A stretch of DNA of 64,000 nucleotides from Plectosphaerella cucumerina (lineage: Eukaryota > Ascomycota > Sordariomycetes > Glomerellales > Plectosphaerellaceae). The notes below the pieces were generated by a model. That model saw nothing but the letters and a program-made list of their open reading frames with translations, was not told the origin of the DNA and ran no database searches. Positions 32,382 to 44,325 of this stretch are shown here, in pieces. Numbering within the stretch: the first letter of the stretch is position 1; the number at the start of each line of letters is the position of its first letter. The stretch lies in contig JAGPXD010000004.1 of the NCBI GenBank assembly GCA_020746995.1, positions 3,224,001-3,288,000 of the forward strand, read 5' to 3'. The translations under genes and the position numbers were made by a program.

Positions 32382-32527
32382 ATGCCTTTGGGCCTGGACA
32401 ACACACAACACCCCGAGTAGAAACAAGTATTAGATATCTCTTTAGCCATATAGTCGAAGGGACATATACAAGCCCGACGGCTGACATTCCAATTCTGTTG
32501 ATCGAAGTTATTTGCTCAGAGCTGGGA

Positions 32528-35500
32528 CTACCAGTAGGTCCCGTTGCTCCAGATTCCTGCCGTCCGACCGTGATCCAGAGTCACAATGTCACCGTCTAAG
32601 ACCTCGGCGATTTCCCGCCTACTCCGTAGCAGGAGAGCCTCACCTGTCTCCCCCATTCTCGTCGACAGATACTCTTGGATCCCAGCCCAGACCTGATTGG
32701 CTTCGGTCCGCCGCCCCTGCAGCTCGAGAACTAGGAACAGACGATACTTGACCCGGTAAACATCTGCCTCTCGCCATTCCTCTGACGTTCTGTTCTGCTG
32801 AAGGACTGTCCTGAGGTCCTCCCTGGGTAGACGAATGGTCAGTGTACCCATGTAAAGCGAGGCAAAAGCAAAGGGCAAAAGAACGACAGCACATACTCGG
32901 CTCCGGCCAGGTCGCCTAGGTGCTGCTTGCTCACGGCCAGGCAGAAGAGACTCCCCAGCGTCTCGTCGTGGTAGCGTCCGTACCGCAAAAACCTCCACTT
33001 GAACGAGATCTCATGTTCCCTCTTCGATCCCTCGACGTCCCCGATCGTGAAGAGTATTGCGCCGAATCTGGAGCGAGCCTGCTGCGTGAGTGGATTATCC
33101 GCCCCGAGCTCGCGGGTCATGTAGTCGACCGCCTCTTGGCCGTACGCCTTCGCCCTCGCAGCGTCCTGTCTCGTCGCCAGGATCCAGGTGTACTGCATCC
33201 GCACGTGTTGCCGCCTCGTCTCATTCCCTACCGAAGCGTAGAAGGACTCGGCCTCCTCCATGGGCCTCGCGGCCTCTTCCACGCGGTCGGCGTAGCAGAG
33301 CGTCAAGGCCCTGTCTACGAGAGCGCGATGATGATTGGTAGTCTGCTCCTCAGTCCAGGCCTCGCGCGGGATGCCTTCGAGCTCTGCGCTGCGAATCTCG
33401 ATGATGCGGTCGAGATAGGCGAACGCCTCGGCCTGGCCGGCTTTGCCGCGCGGCTTAACGATGACGGATATCAGGGAGAGGATGTCTGCCCGAAGCTTGA
33501 GGAAGCGGCGGCGCTTTGCCTCATCCTTGGAAGACGACCACTCGCGGTCCTTATCCATTTCGGCGCATGCGGCCTCTGCAGACCGCAGCACGGGTAGTGC
33601 CGTTGTCTCGTCCTGCGTGCGGCAGTAGAAGCCGAAGTCGGCCACGAGCTCAATGAAGCCGAGACCTGCCTCGACGCGGCTCGTGCCGGGATCGGTTGAC
33701 GCAAGATTACTGCTCTCGTGAAGCACGAGCAGCTGGGGCAGGTACTTGGCGTACACGGGGAACTGGCTGTTGTCACTGCGCCCAATGATGTTGATCGTGG
33801 GCACGGATCGGCGCAGGATAGACACCACCTGTTCAAAGGCAGCCTGTCTCTTGTCGGGCGTTCTATCCAGACGCTGCAGGATGGATCGCTGGAGCATCCT
33901 GTGCGTCTTGAGGCAGTCGCCGTCAGGGGACATGTAGCGTTCGACCAGGTTTCTCTGGCACAGCATGCCGATAGCGTCATTGAACCTTAAGGAAACGAAG
34001 TCAGTCAGTCTTTGAGCACTATTCGACAGCTTCTTCTGACCCTACCTGGTGGGTTCCCAGTACTGCCAAGCTAGGGCATCGACGTCAACGGCCACTTTGG
34101 AGTCGGCGGACGTCTCAGAGGGCCGCCTCGCGAACAGGTCAACTGGAAGATGGTCAGGGTCCAAGAATGCAATCTTTTCAATCAGAAAACGCGCGTCGGA
34201 AGACAGCCGATGGAGGGCGAGGTCCCAGACTGTTGCCAGGGAGTGTTCGTACGCACGCGTCGAGGCGGAGACAGAGGCGTCAACCATGTCCCAGATCTGG
34301 CTCGACTGAAGCCTCTCCTTCAAACTCTCGGCAATCTCGTCAATCGGGCACTGAGAGCGAGCGATGTACCCGACGAAGTGAACAATGGCCAGAGGGAGGC
34401 CGCCGAGGGCCGCTGCTAGCTTGGAAGCCGCATCTTCCTCGGAGCCGCCTCGGAACAGGTAGCTCTGTACCAGACGGGCGCCCTCTGCTGATTGTAGAGG
34501 ACGCAAAGGGACTTGGTACTTTGTCAGCTGCGAGAGCTCGGGATTCTGCGAGGTGATGATGATGGACCCCGTCGGGCTTGCGGGCCAAAAGGGGCGGATG
34601 TCGGCCGGGTCTTCGGCATTGTCGAAAACCAGGAGCCACTGGCTACCTGAGGGGCAGATTAGCGACTGGAAGGCTTGATTCTCGAGAGTATCTTGTTCAT
34701 GAGATGCCCACTTACTGGTATTCCGCAGCCAGTCGAGAGTGCCCTGGACTTTCTGCGCCTGGCTCATCTGTTGCGTTTGCGAACCATCGCCGCTCTCTGG
34801 CAACAGCCCCACCTTGTCGAATATCTCTTCGTACGATCGAGCAAGCAGCTCGGGCGAACCGGCTCGAACCCAAAAGATGTGCGTGTACAGCGCCCGAAAC
34901 CGGTACGTGTATTCTAGGGCGACTTCGGTCTTGCCCATCCCGCCGATGGCATGTACAAGACACGAGCAGAAAGCTCGAGGCTTCTTCCCAGAGGCGCTGC
35001 CGGTATCTGTGCCTTCTTCTGCCAGATGCAGATATGCGTGGATCTGCGCCAGGACATCGTCGCGTCCGGTGAACTTTTCGTTGCGATGAAGATGAATGTT
35101 GCTCACGAAGCTGTTCTCAACGACTACCGCCGAGCCACTGCTCCCGTCGGGCGCGGACATCGTGTGCTGAATGGTGGTCAAGTTGGCGAGGATCTCGGCG
35201 TGCCTGGTCTTTTGTTCTTGGTGGCTCGCGAGGGTGACCTCCTTTTCAAACTCGATGGTGGCTTTCCGCAGCTCCTCACTTTCTCTCTTGAAGGTCTGAG
35301 CAAAAGCTGTCCACTGCAGCCTCATGACAGCCGCTGCACTCGAACGCGACGTGGTTTCTCGTCAGCAATCCAACAATCTTGAACCGGCGAAGGAGGGTGA
35401 CATGTAGGCGTGCACTCACCGAAGCAAGCTTCATTCAGAAACGCCTGAGTCTTCAGGCATATGCCATTGAAGCGGCAGTAAACGATCCTGAGGGTTGAAT

Positions 35501-36157
35501 GTAGGCGCGGTGTGTGGTAAACGTCGGTGTAGGCATGCAGCCTCGGCAGCGTCGTGGCAAGGTCCTGGAGGAGCGACTGCAGATCGTCCCAGAAGCTCGC
35601 GAAACGCAGGACGGCCTGGACTTGTCAGAAAAGCCGGCGTTTGCCTGAGGCGAGGTGAAGGGCGGGGATGTCGGACTGACGGTGAAGACGAGGGTGAGAC
35701 AGCCCCACGATATTGCGGCTGCATCACTGGCTTGCACGACCGTGTTGACCGCCACGGTGAATGGCTGGACTGACTCAAAGATGTCACGGATGATGGAAAC
35801 GCGCCTGGACCAGCCCCTCTGGTTGTATTGCGTCGTGAGTCTCTGCAGACACTCCTCAGCCAGGGCGAGCTGCTGCTGTTGCGCGACCCCGCGGGAGGCT
35901 GCAGTAGGTACCGGGAGCAACATGGCCCCTCGGAGGTTCGCCGGAGTCTGCGCCCTCAGCTTCCGCGATTCCTCCTCCAGCACGCGATCCCAGAGTCGCT
36001 TCTGGAAGCCAGTGGTTTCCATGTTGACCAGGTCGATTACGTGGCCACTGCCCAAGCTCGATGAATCTGATGTTGACGCCATAGTCTGCTGCTTCTTTTC
36101 ATCTTGGTCGTCTTTCATGTGGTCTCGAGCCCTGATGCAGCAAAGCAGATGAGCCAT
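32528..36157 (-). CDS. NLR protein: DUF7708, NB-ARC, C-terminal repeats (6 exons)
   Basis: Exons 35681-36157, 35420-35615, 35333-34716, 34646-34046, 33985-32897 and 32822-32528 join in frame to 1,091 residues. The N-terminal part (about 40-225, IFESVQPFTVAVNTVVQASD, then FASFWDDLQSLLQDLATTLP across an intron) matches the DUF7708-type domain of fungal STAND proteins. The NB-ARC follows: Walker A IGGMGKTEVALEY (about 354), Walker B WLLVFDNAED right after an intron, and GGLPLAIVHF. From about 640 the protein is helical with TPR-like pairs (for example AFAYLDRIIEIRSAELEG and ARAKAYGQEAVDYMTRELG). NLRs switch between ADP- and ATP-bound forms and drive fungal non-self recognition or regulated cell death; this one's ligand and output are unknown. 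Start chosen at 36157; Met14 or Met26 would also fit. No break is seen. Confidence 0.88.
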
Positions 36158-36676
36158 AGTGGCTGGCCTCAAGCTTCTTCCGAGGGACTGGCGACTTTTG
36201 AGACTAGAGAGCGCTGGAAATCAAATTCAATGAACAAGGAAGCCAACGAAACAATCGAGTATCATATTGAACAACCGTGCAGCTTTGGGGATACATGAGT
36301 ATTTGGATCCAATCAAAGATGAAAGTGCAACAATGGGAAATGGAAATACCCGCCCCCAACTCCTCCTCCCTTCCGCTGTCTACAGCCTTACTTTGGTGAT
36401 ATGCAAGCTGCACCTCGCCACGGCAGAACATACCCCCGGATCTATTGGTTCTCGACCATGCGGCTAGGCGCAAATGCAGGCGTCAGCACACCACCAAGAT
36501 CCTCGAAGGAACATGCTTTTCCCCGCACCATCAGGCACCCATCAGGCTTCCTCCTATTCTCATTCTCCGGTCAAAAAGATGTCTCAGCTCTTGGATCTTC
36601 CCAGCCATCTTGGTGACCGTCTGACGAAGGGAGTCTGACTTACCGAATATCGATGGCCCAGGGCTTCATGCCCAGG
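36158..36676. other. NLR promoter region
   Basis: No gene is seen. It contains the NLR promoter and leader; the far end adjoins the small minus-strand ORF. Confidence 0.35.
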
Positions 36677-36943
36677 CTAGCCGTTGATACCGGACGTGCC
36701 GTAAATCTCGTTGCAGTTGGCAGGGTGGTAGTGGATCTCGTCCCGCCCCTTCGCAAAGTCGGCATCGTTCTCATTACCGAAATGTTCTTTCCACGGCTGG
36801 GCGCGGGTGTCGTCCTCGCTTGTGGCCGCGAGAACCCAAGAAGGGACGCCTTTGCTGCTCGACGGAAGCTTAGTCGAGGCGCCTTCTTGGTGAGGAGCCT
36901 GAGCTGAAAAGTCGGCCTTCGTCGACGGGATTTGAGGGGCCAT
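36677..36943 (-). CDS. small hypothetical protein, 88 residues
   Basis: The frame from ATG 36943 to TAG encodes a polar protein with no signal peptide or membrane segment. Its second half (SWVLAATSEDDTRAQPWKEH, then DADFAKGRDEIHYHPANCNE) has a balanced composition and normal codon use, unlike the chance frames around it. No family is recognised. It lies about 0.5 kb upstream of the NLR, in the same orientation. An unseen intron or a chance ORF remain possible. Confidence 0.38.
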   Translation of the reverse strand: MAPQIPSTKADFSAQAPHQEGASTKLPSSSKGVPSWVLAATSEDDTRAQPWKEHFGNENDADFAKGRDEIHYHPANCNEIYGTSGING

Positions 36944-37411
36944 TGTCGCGGTTGGCAGTATTTCGGTGGCTACTGAACAATGTGGCCAGTTCCGAGTCTT
37001 TTCTTGGGCGCCTCCGAGCCACTTAAGTACCTATCGAACTGACAGGCTCGGCCCCGAACCGCATACACGGTACATGTGACCAACCTACATATGGGCTCCT
37101 CGATGATCACGGGAGGGCAAGATCTCCCATTTGCCTGCTCTGGATGTGCGTGGTAACTCGTCATTGGAGCATGATGCCCCGCTGGACGTGGGCTGGAGGG
37201 TGGCATCGAGCCGTCCGCGGCCAAATTCGGTCACCGAAGAGCAGCACTGGATGCAGGAGACCAGGGGAGGCAGGCTGTGGGATCTGTGATAAGGGTCATG
37301 CCATCAAACCTCGGAATATCTCCAGAGCCATTTACCCCGCCCATCACATCCAGCCCTCAAGCTCCCTCCCACGTTGCTGATCATAGAGGTTTTCGGATCA
37401 AAGTGTTCAAA
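36944..37411. other. divergent promoter region
   Basis: This gap separates the small minus-strand ORF from the plus-strand CmcJ-like gene. No coding content is seen. Confidence 0.35.
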
Positions 37412-38554
37412 ATGGGCGACTCAACGTCAATTGTGACCGCCGAGATCAACTACATTCGCCCTCTTCCGATATACGAAATCGAGAAGCCCTTCCAGATTCT
37501 CTTTGACATCCCCCCAGATGTTCCGGATCAACGAATGACAAATGTCGAGTTCGAGACTAGAAATCAGTCCTTCGCGGATATCCGCCCTCGTCTGGCTGAC
37601 TTCACGCTTGACAAGAACGGATTCGAGATTTGTCACGAGTCCTTGACACTCACGAGCGCCGAGCTGGCAGACCAGCAGGTCATTCGCGACAGGTACCTCC
37701 CAGAGGTCGAGAAAATCCTCAGAAAGCATGTTCAAGATGGATTCGACAAGGTTCACTTCTTCGATTGGCGGGTATGTCAGAGGACTCTCCTCGTCAACGC
37801 TCACTATGCTGATCGTGCCGAGAACAGCTCAGGGACTCGCAACTTTCCACCGAACCTCAAGTGACCGACATGAACGATCTGTCCATCTGGCTTCGGCCCG
37901 TCACATACGTCCACATTGGTATGATCTTTTCGTCTCTGTGATGTAAGTCTCTTTGAATTGCTGACATGGCCGAATAGACCATGCTCCAAGGGCTGTCGTG
38001 AACCGGATCAGACTTTTCCTCGGCGACGAGGCCGAGCGTCTCCTTCGCGGACGTGTCCGAGTGATCAAGTAAGTTCAATGAGAATCAGCATGTTAAACAG
38101 GCTGTCAGATGCCGCAAGTCCCTCAACTAAATTCCCCTTCCCACACAGTGTCTGGAGACCCGTGGATCACGCTGTAGAAGATTACCCTCTCGCGTTCTGC
38201 GATGCATCAACGCTTCGGGACGAAGACCTGGTGGAGTGTGACCATGTTCGCCGCAGCTACAAGGGCGCGACCTTGTTTCCGTACCATCATCCTGATCAGA
38301 AGTTCTACTTCCTCCGAGATCAGCGTCCGGACGAGGTGACGCTGCTCAAGATTTTCGACTCAGACTCAGATGTGCCTGCCCGTGGTGAGTGCATCAAAGA
38401 CTGCAAGTGCTATTCAGGCGCCTAACCACTTTACTTAGCCTGCGCACATTGCTCATTCTCGCTTGACACTGAACAACCGCGGAAGCGAAAAAGTTTCGAG
38501 GTCAGGGCGCTCCTGTTCAACTATGCAGATGAGACCTCGAACAAAGAAGAGTGA
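37412..38554 (+). CDS. CmcJ/AsaB-like oxygenase (GA4 desaturase family)
   Basis: Exons 37412-37771, 37828-37918, 37978-38068, 38149-38384 and 38439-38554 join to 297 residues. The order of motifs fits the fungal CmcJ/NvfI/AsaB family: INYIRPLPIYEIEKPFQI, the metal-region motif YVHIDHAPRA (HxD) built across intron 2, RVRVINVWRPV built across intron 3, YPLAFCD, and FYFLRDQRPDEVTLLKIFDS. Known members are Fe/2-oxoglutarate-type oxygenases or hydroxylases in aspergillic acid, meroterpenoid and cephamycin-type pathways. In relatives a PHTAF-like His follows DS; here the last exon gives CAHCSF, so a metal-ligand His may be kept in a changed setting. It ends 93 bp from the stop of a convergent phosphotransferase-like gene. 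Confidence 0.84.
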
Positions 38555-38647
38555 AGCAACCTGGATATTTAAGCAGCCCGTTTGCTGCAGGTAGTGTCTG
38601 CCCTAGGCAGAGCTTGATTCATGTTGCCATCAGTCTGGAAGCCAGGC

Positions 38648-40225
38648 TCAAAACATCACCTCCGATAGCCGCCGTCTCGCCTCAGCCGGCTCCCAATCCA
38701 CCAAGATTCGTTCCCGAGATTCTTCCATCTTCCGTGTCACGAAAAATTCCATAGCCTCCAGCTCCTCTCGACCCAGAAGATCCAGTCTCATCCTCCGCAA
38801 CTCCTCGTCGGGCGCCCCTGCAGCCCTCTTGCCGAAGAAGCGCTCGTCGAGGAAGTTCCAAAAGATGGCGTCAAAGGCCCAGCTCTTCCGCGCCGCGTAG
38901 TTGAGCCAAAAGCGGCCAGACTCCCAGCTCTCCCTCATGTGTGCCGAGAGCGGCACGTCGTCCAGAAATGCGGCGCCACTTTCCTGCTCCTCCATGCTCT
39001 GAAGCCAGGTCTTCAGTTGTCGCTCGTAAGACTTGCTCCACTCGTCGATGCCTGAAGGCAACCACATCTCGGGCGTCTCGAAGAGCAGCCACCAGGGCGG
39101 GTCGAGAACGAACTGTGTTGGTGCCGTGTACGTGAATTCCCAGTCAATCACGGCGGTTACTTCAATCTCGTCGTCCGGGCCGCTGACGCCGATGAGGACG
39201 TTGACCGGTCTGAAGTCGTCGCACCAGAGGCGAAAGGCGGCCGCGCCATCTGGGACAGAGACCCTGGGGCGTGTCGCCTGCTCGACAGAAGCGGCAGACC
39301 AGTTGTCTTGTGCGAAGCCAAAGGTTGACAGGCGACCCTGTTTTGCGAGCTTACGAAAGAGCTGCCGTGCAACATACTTGTTCCGACAGTCGACCTCGCT
39401 GGAGACGACATCGTTGTGTTGGAACACCAGCTGCGCCAGGTGCATCTTGGATAGTTCCAGGTACCATTCGTCGGCTGTCGCGAAGGTCTTGCCTTCAGCG
39501 GGAAAGATGACCGAAGGAACATGAGCAAGCTGCGTCATTATAGCCATGTTTTGCGTCAGGGGTCGACCGGCAATCTGGAACGAGCCATCGATCTCCAGGA
39601 GAGACCCGATGCAAGGGAAGCTGGGCTTCGCCAATTCCAGCAAGACCCACGCCAGCTTGCCCCAGAGGCTTTTGAGCCTGCCCTCCGGGAGATCTAGATT
39701 TAACGCGGGGGTCAAGGCGGGGTCTCGTCCTTGGACGGCGAGGGGATCCGTCATGTCGCCGCTGTTGTCGACATGACGAAGGATGACAATGGGTCCGACA
39801 TCGGATTCTCTGCCATAGTGCAAGACTTCTGGAATAGGAAGGCGTGTATTGAGTCTGAGGTATTCCGACGTCGCTGCTTCGTAAAGGGTCTTTTCGCCGG
39901 GAAATTGAACTGTAGATGGCCAGGGAGTTCGCACCATAACGTCCGACGACGGCTCTTCTCCCCTGAAGCGCAGTTTATAATGGATGTTGAACCCGCCAGT
40001 GATGATGCTCACCAACCTGGCTGGTCTGCCGCATTTGACGGTGACGATATCTTCGACTCGTCGACAGAGACTTGCTTTCACCATCTGTTTGTGAGACTCT
40101 TCTTCTGCGGCGTCATTTTGATCCCAGGCCAGCTCGTCAAGCTGTTGTCGGCGTTTATACATCTTCGTACTGACGGGCTCCTCTGTCACCGAGTCTTGGG
40201 TTCGCGCAAGTGAAGATGGCGGCAT
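38648..40225 (-). CDS. aminoglycoside-phosphotransferase-like kinase (APH family)
   Basis: I start at ATG 40225 (the frame is open further upstream without ATG), giving 525 residues in one exon. An APH/choline-kinase fold is seen. A nucleotide-binding region has SIITGGFNIHYKLRF and VMVRTPWP. The catalytic loop LWCDDFRPVNVLI has Asp and Asn of the Brenner motif, with Cys-Asp in place of His-Gly. The metal-binding Asp is in VTAVIDWEFTYTAP. The C-terminal 130 residues are helical and family-specific. These fungal proteins are numerous, and their substrates (small alcohols or amines, possibly antibiotics) are mostly unknown. It is convergent with the CmcJ-like gene; both could modify small molecules but no shared promoter exists. 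Confidence 0.85.
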   Translation of the reverse strand: MPPSSLARTQDSVTEEPVSTKMYKRRQQLDELAWDQNDAAEEESHKQMVKASLCRRVEDIVTVKCGRPARLVSIITGGFNIHYKLRFRGEEPSSDVMVRTPWPSTVQFPGEKTLYEAATSEYLRLNTRLPIPEVLHYGRESDVGPIVILRHVDNSGDMTDPLAVQGRDPALTPALNLDLPEGRLKSLWGKLAWVLLELAKPSFPCIGSLLEIDGSFQIAGRPLTQNMAIMTQLAHVPSVIFPAEGKTFATADEWYLELSKMHLAQLVFQHNDVVSSEVDCRNKYVARQLFRKLAKQGRLSTFGFAQDNWSAASVEQATRPRVSVPDGAAAFRLWCDDFRPVNVLIGVSGPDDEIEVTAVIDWEFTYTAPTQFVLDPPWWLLFETPEMWLPSGIDEWSKSYERQLKTWLQSMEEQESGAAFLDDVPLSAHMRESWESGRFWLNYAARKSWAFDAIFWNFLDERFFGKRAAGAPDEELRRMRLDLLGREELEAMEFFVTRKMEESRERILVDWEPAEARRRLSEVMF

Positions 40226-41072
40226 GCGATGACGAAATCGAACCAGTTCTGAACTCGAGTCGCATGTTTGATAGAGCAATTCAGGCAGATTCAGTTGGCG
40301 CAATCCAGCCCGAGCCTATTGGACCGTGATACTGCTTCTACCTTGGGCTGCAGCCCCTGGAAACCCAGCTTCACCCCTGTTGGCCCCAAGTATGGGGCTG
40401 CAGGAACCTCGTACCGCTCGGCATTCTAGCTGCCCGATTAGGTGCGGGTTGCGCTGTGTTCGTACCTGCGACTCCTACTCTATCTATACGAAACCTTGTC
40501 GGCGAGAATAGATCTCCAGAGTCGAGGCTCGCCATTGATTCATCCCCTTGCACACTCGGTCGTCACCAAGTCTAGGTCTACCAGCCGGTGGTCAACCCGA
40601 GGCCTTTCATCAGCACATGTATACCATCCAGGTAATGGACTTGGATGTTAAAAAACCCGGGGTTACAGGCAATGGTGCAGGGGATTTGAAGATCAGATAC
40701 GTGAAGCGGGGAAGAACCATGACTGTTCCATCGAGACCCGATTCTCCGATGTCGCAATACACCATCGCCCCATATCCCCAGATGCCACAGTATCACGACC
40801 TTCCTACTCTGTACTTATCGTCACCTCCACAACCCTGCCTAGGCTGCAGGCGGAGCAGAAGATAGGTCCCCAAGAGCACTTTGGATCTTGTCCAGATAGG
40901 CTTGGACTAAGAAGCATCTATGGCAAAATGGATGGCGTGCTGTTGTGCGACCGGCCTCCGATTCAATATGAGGGTCACATTTACCATATAACCCCCCTAT
41001 GAAGCTGGCGTCTTTCTGTTCAGATTCAACAACCTCGTTCCTTGACCGCACCTCTGCTCGCACTAGTCCGCC
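40226..41072. other. promoter region between phosphotransferase-like and subtilase genes
   Basis: Divergent intergenic region of 0.85 kb; no gene is seen. Confidence 0.4.
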
Positions 41073-44000
41073 ATGAGATCTGTCTTCCTTGCCCTGAGCC
41101 TCTCGGCCGTCGGCCACATCTCCACGGCGCTGGCCCAGGAGACCGACCCCAAATTTGAGGCCATCCCGGGCGAGTATATTGTCGAATTCGACGAGGCCGC
41201 CTCTAAGGGCTGCTCAGGGTCGCAATGTGCCCAAGTTGTCGACGAACTGTTCACAGCCCTGTCCTCCCTCGGCGTCGAGGTCTGGTCGCTGCGCAACTTC
41301 ACCTCGGAGCTCTTCTCCGGTGTCTCGATCCGCCTGTCCGACGATGCTGACGCTGGGAAACTGCAAGAGATCAGCGTCGTCGGGAAAGTTTGGCCTGTAG
41401 AGGATGCGCCGAGGCCGGAGGGGCAGGTTCGACAAGGCCCCCGTGATGCAGCATCGCGTCTCAAGGCTCGGGATGGAGGGTTTGAGATTCCACCAGACGG
41501 TCCTCGTGAGTACCCTACACAGTCTTGAGTCCTTGGAAGTAATTGACGAGTACTTTTAGACCTGCAGACTGGCGTCCAGAAGCTGCACGATGCAGGTATT
41601 CTGGGCGAGGGTGTTATCGTGGCCGTCATCGACACGGGCGTCGACTACATGCACCCTGGCCTGGGCGGCGGCATCGGGCCCGGCTTCAAGGTCATCGGTG
41701 GCTATGACTTTGTCGGCGATGGTACTTACGTCCCACAGCCGGCAATATCTGCCACGAGATCATATCACTGATACATAGACATAGAGCCAACTCATCAAGC
41801 ACCTGACGACGACCCCATGGACCATGATAACGGCCACGGGACTCACTGCGCCGGCATCATCGCTGCCGAAGACGAGTTCTTCACCGGCGTGGCCCCCAAG
41901 GCCAGCATCCTCGCCTACAAGACGAGCAGCGAGAAGTACCTGGGCCGGACTGATGCTATCCTGGAAGCCCACATTGCCGCGTACGAGGCCGGAGCCGACG
42001 TCATCTCCGTCAGCCTCGTCGCCGGTCCAGCTTGGGCGTACACTCCCTGGGCCCTCTTGGCGGAGAGGATCGCGTCTCGGGGCATCTTCGTCATCATTGC
42101 AGCCGGTAATGGCGGGCAGATGGGTTCGTACATGGTCAACTCGGGTTCGACTCCAGAGGCAAGTCTCCAGCTTGTGACCCCTAGATTAGGCGTCTCACTG
42201 ACTGTTCCCCTCAACAGCATGTTATCTCTGTTGGTTCGACGGACAATGACTTCCTCCCTGGCCGGATCGCAACCGTCCGCAATGGAAACGACACGGGATC
42301 GTCGCTTGTGAGTTTAAACTTGGAAGCATCTCTTTCCTGATCAAGTGCTGACCGCGTGGCTGTCAAGCCCTACATTTCATACACCGGCTTGCCGTGGGGA
42401 GACACCTGGGGACCCGCCTCTTCCGGCCTGCAGCTCTATGCCGCCGCCGCAGACGAGACCTTTGGCGACGGCTGTGAGCTTCTCCCGGAGGATGGGTGGA
42501 ACAATAGCCTTCATCACCGCGTCATCCTCGTTCGGTGAGATTGGGCATATCTCGAATTTCGCAGAGGTTAAACTACTGACATGTCCGGTCTTAGACGTCC
42601 CAAGAACTGCCATCTCAGCAGCGTCGGCGCTTCGGCAGTGGCCAGAGGCAGCCGATTCCTCATGTGAGACCCCTTTGCAGTCCAGTCGTTCACGTCCCCG
42701 ATGGCAAGCTGACTGTACGGTGCAGTATCATCAATGACGAGCGGCCTGTCTTCCAGCCCTTCACGTGGCCAGCCGAGACCGAGAGTAAGGCCAGCAGACC
42801 GTGTCGACGTGAGCAATATGCTAACGTCCTCAGACGCCCTGATCACGAAAGAAGAAGGCGACAGCCTCGAAGAACGCCTCCTCCGGAACGAGACCATCTT
42901 CATCAGCTTCCCCGAGTCACCCATCCACAACTTCAACGGCGGCTTTAACCAGAGCAAGACGAGCTGGCTGACCAACTGGGGCCTGAGCTACGAGAACACC
43001 ATCAAGCCCAACGTCCTCGCCCCAGGAGGCCTGATCTTCAGCACCTACCCGCGCGCACTTAGCTCCTACGCCATCCACACTGGCACCTCCATGTCGACAG
43101 TAAGCCTGCCAGGTCCTGTCTCGTCATCCGTGTCTTCGTATGTTGACGTTCACAGCCTTACCTCGCCGGTGTGGCCGCCCTGTATCTCTCTGCTCATGGA
43201 GGTCGGGCTGCTCTCGGGGTCAACGGCACCCTGGCAGCCATTCGCCGGCTGTCTTCCGCGGGTACCCCTCTGGCGTGGAACCCCAGCGTACTCTCTTTGG
43301 AAGGCGTCCCAGAGGCGATTTTCACCGACAAGCAAGTGTAAGAAAACCCTTCCACACTGAAGACCGTCTCCCATGAAGGCATATTGGGCAAGTCGCTAAC
43401 ACTCCCTTCCAGCGACCTTTCAGTGCTCGCCCCAGTCGCCCAGCAAGGCGCCGGCCAGATCAACGCCGACACCTTCGTGCGCTCAAAGATCGAACTGTCC
43501 CCCAACAGGCTCGAGCTCAACCACACGGGCGCCAACGCCCTCCGCACCCGCTTCAACATCGACATCACGAACCACGGCTCTGAGCCCGTGACCTTCAAGG
43601 CATCTCACCTCCCCGCCCTCTCCTCGTACGCCTTCGACAGCGGCCCGACAGGCGGCATCACCTATCCGCTCCCGGAGGTCATGGACGACAAGCGCGCACA
43701 AGTGATCCTGGCGTCCGAGAGCATCACCGTCTGCCCCGACGCGACGGCCGTCCTGCGCCTCCGCATCCTGCCTCCCACGGGCTTCAAGGAGCCCGAGAGG
43801 CTACCCAGCTTCGGTGGGTACATCGCCCTCGAGGGCTCCAACGGGGAGAAGCTCTACGTCCCTTACGCCGGTATTGCCATCGACGGCAAGACCATTGACC
43901 CCTTTGGCCCGCGCGACCTCACCTGGTTACGGTCGTCCACCTCGCAGCCGATCACAGAGGAGACAACCGTGAACCTCGCGCAGGGAGACGGCATCTACAC

Positions 44001-44325
44001 CGTCTCGGAGACGAGGTGGGGATCTGCCGTCTGGAGGACCGACGTCATCGAGGCCGATTATCCCGTGCCGAGGCTTCAGTGGCCTGGCGTCCCCGGGCGG
44101 AACGGCCTGATCGGCACCGTGGATGAGCAGCAATGGGTGGGCCGTGATATCTATGGCATGACAACGAGGACGAACCTCCCGAGCCAGTTCTTGAATGGTA
44201 CTGTCATCCCCTCGGGCCGTTACCGATATGTCACGAGGGCCCTTCGACCCTTCTGGTCGGAGGGGGAGAGGGGTGCTTGGGAGGTTCGCGCGAGCCCGGT
44301 GATCAATGTTGTCAGGGGCGAGTAA
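41073..44325 (+). CDS. secreted subtilisin-like serine protease (S8), 10 exons
   Basis: Exons 41073-41505, 41560-41721, 41779-42158, 42218-42307, 42368-42534, 42595-42663, 42726-42784, 42834-43099, 43156-43337 and 43413-44325 join to 906 residues. A signal peptide (to about ALAQ, residue 21) and an I9-like propeptide (IPGEYIVEFDEAA) precede the catalytic domain. Catalytic residues are Asp169 (VAVIDTGVDYMHP), His217 (DNGHGTHCAGI), the oxyanion Asn in IIAAGNGG and Ser539 (HTGTSMSTPYLAGVAAL); the last motif is completed across intron 8. A PA-like insert lies between Asn and Ser, and an Fn3-like C-terminal domain follows from about 600, as in minor extracellular (Vpr/C5a-peptidase-like) subtilases. 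Intron 3 has a GC donor. The enzyme should degrade extracellular protein. Confidence 0.92.

Noticed and set aside
36157..36172. Extending the NLR or other genes to upstream non-ATG starts
   Set aside because: Several frames are open upstream of the first ATG, but nuclear fungal genes normally start at ATG, so I used the first in-frame ATG.
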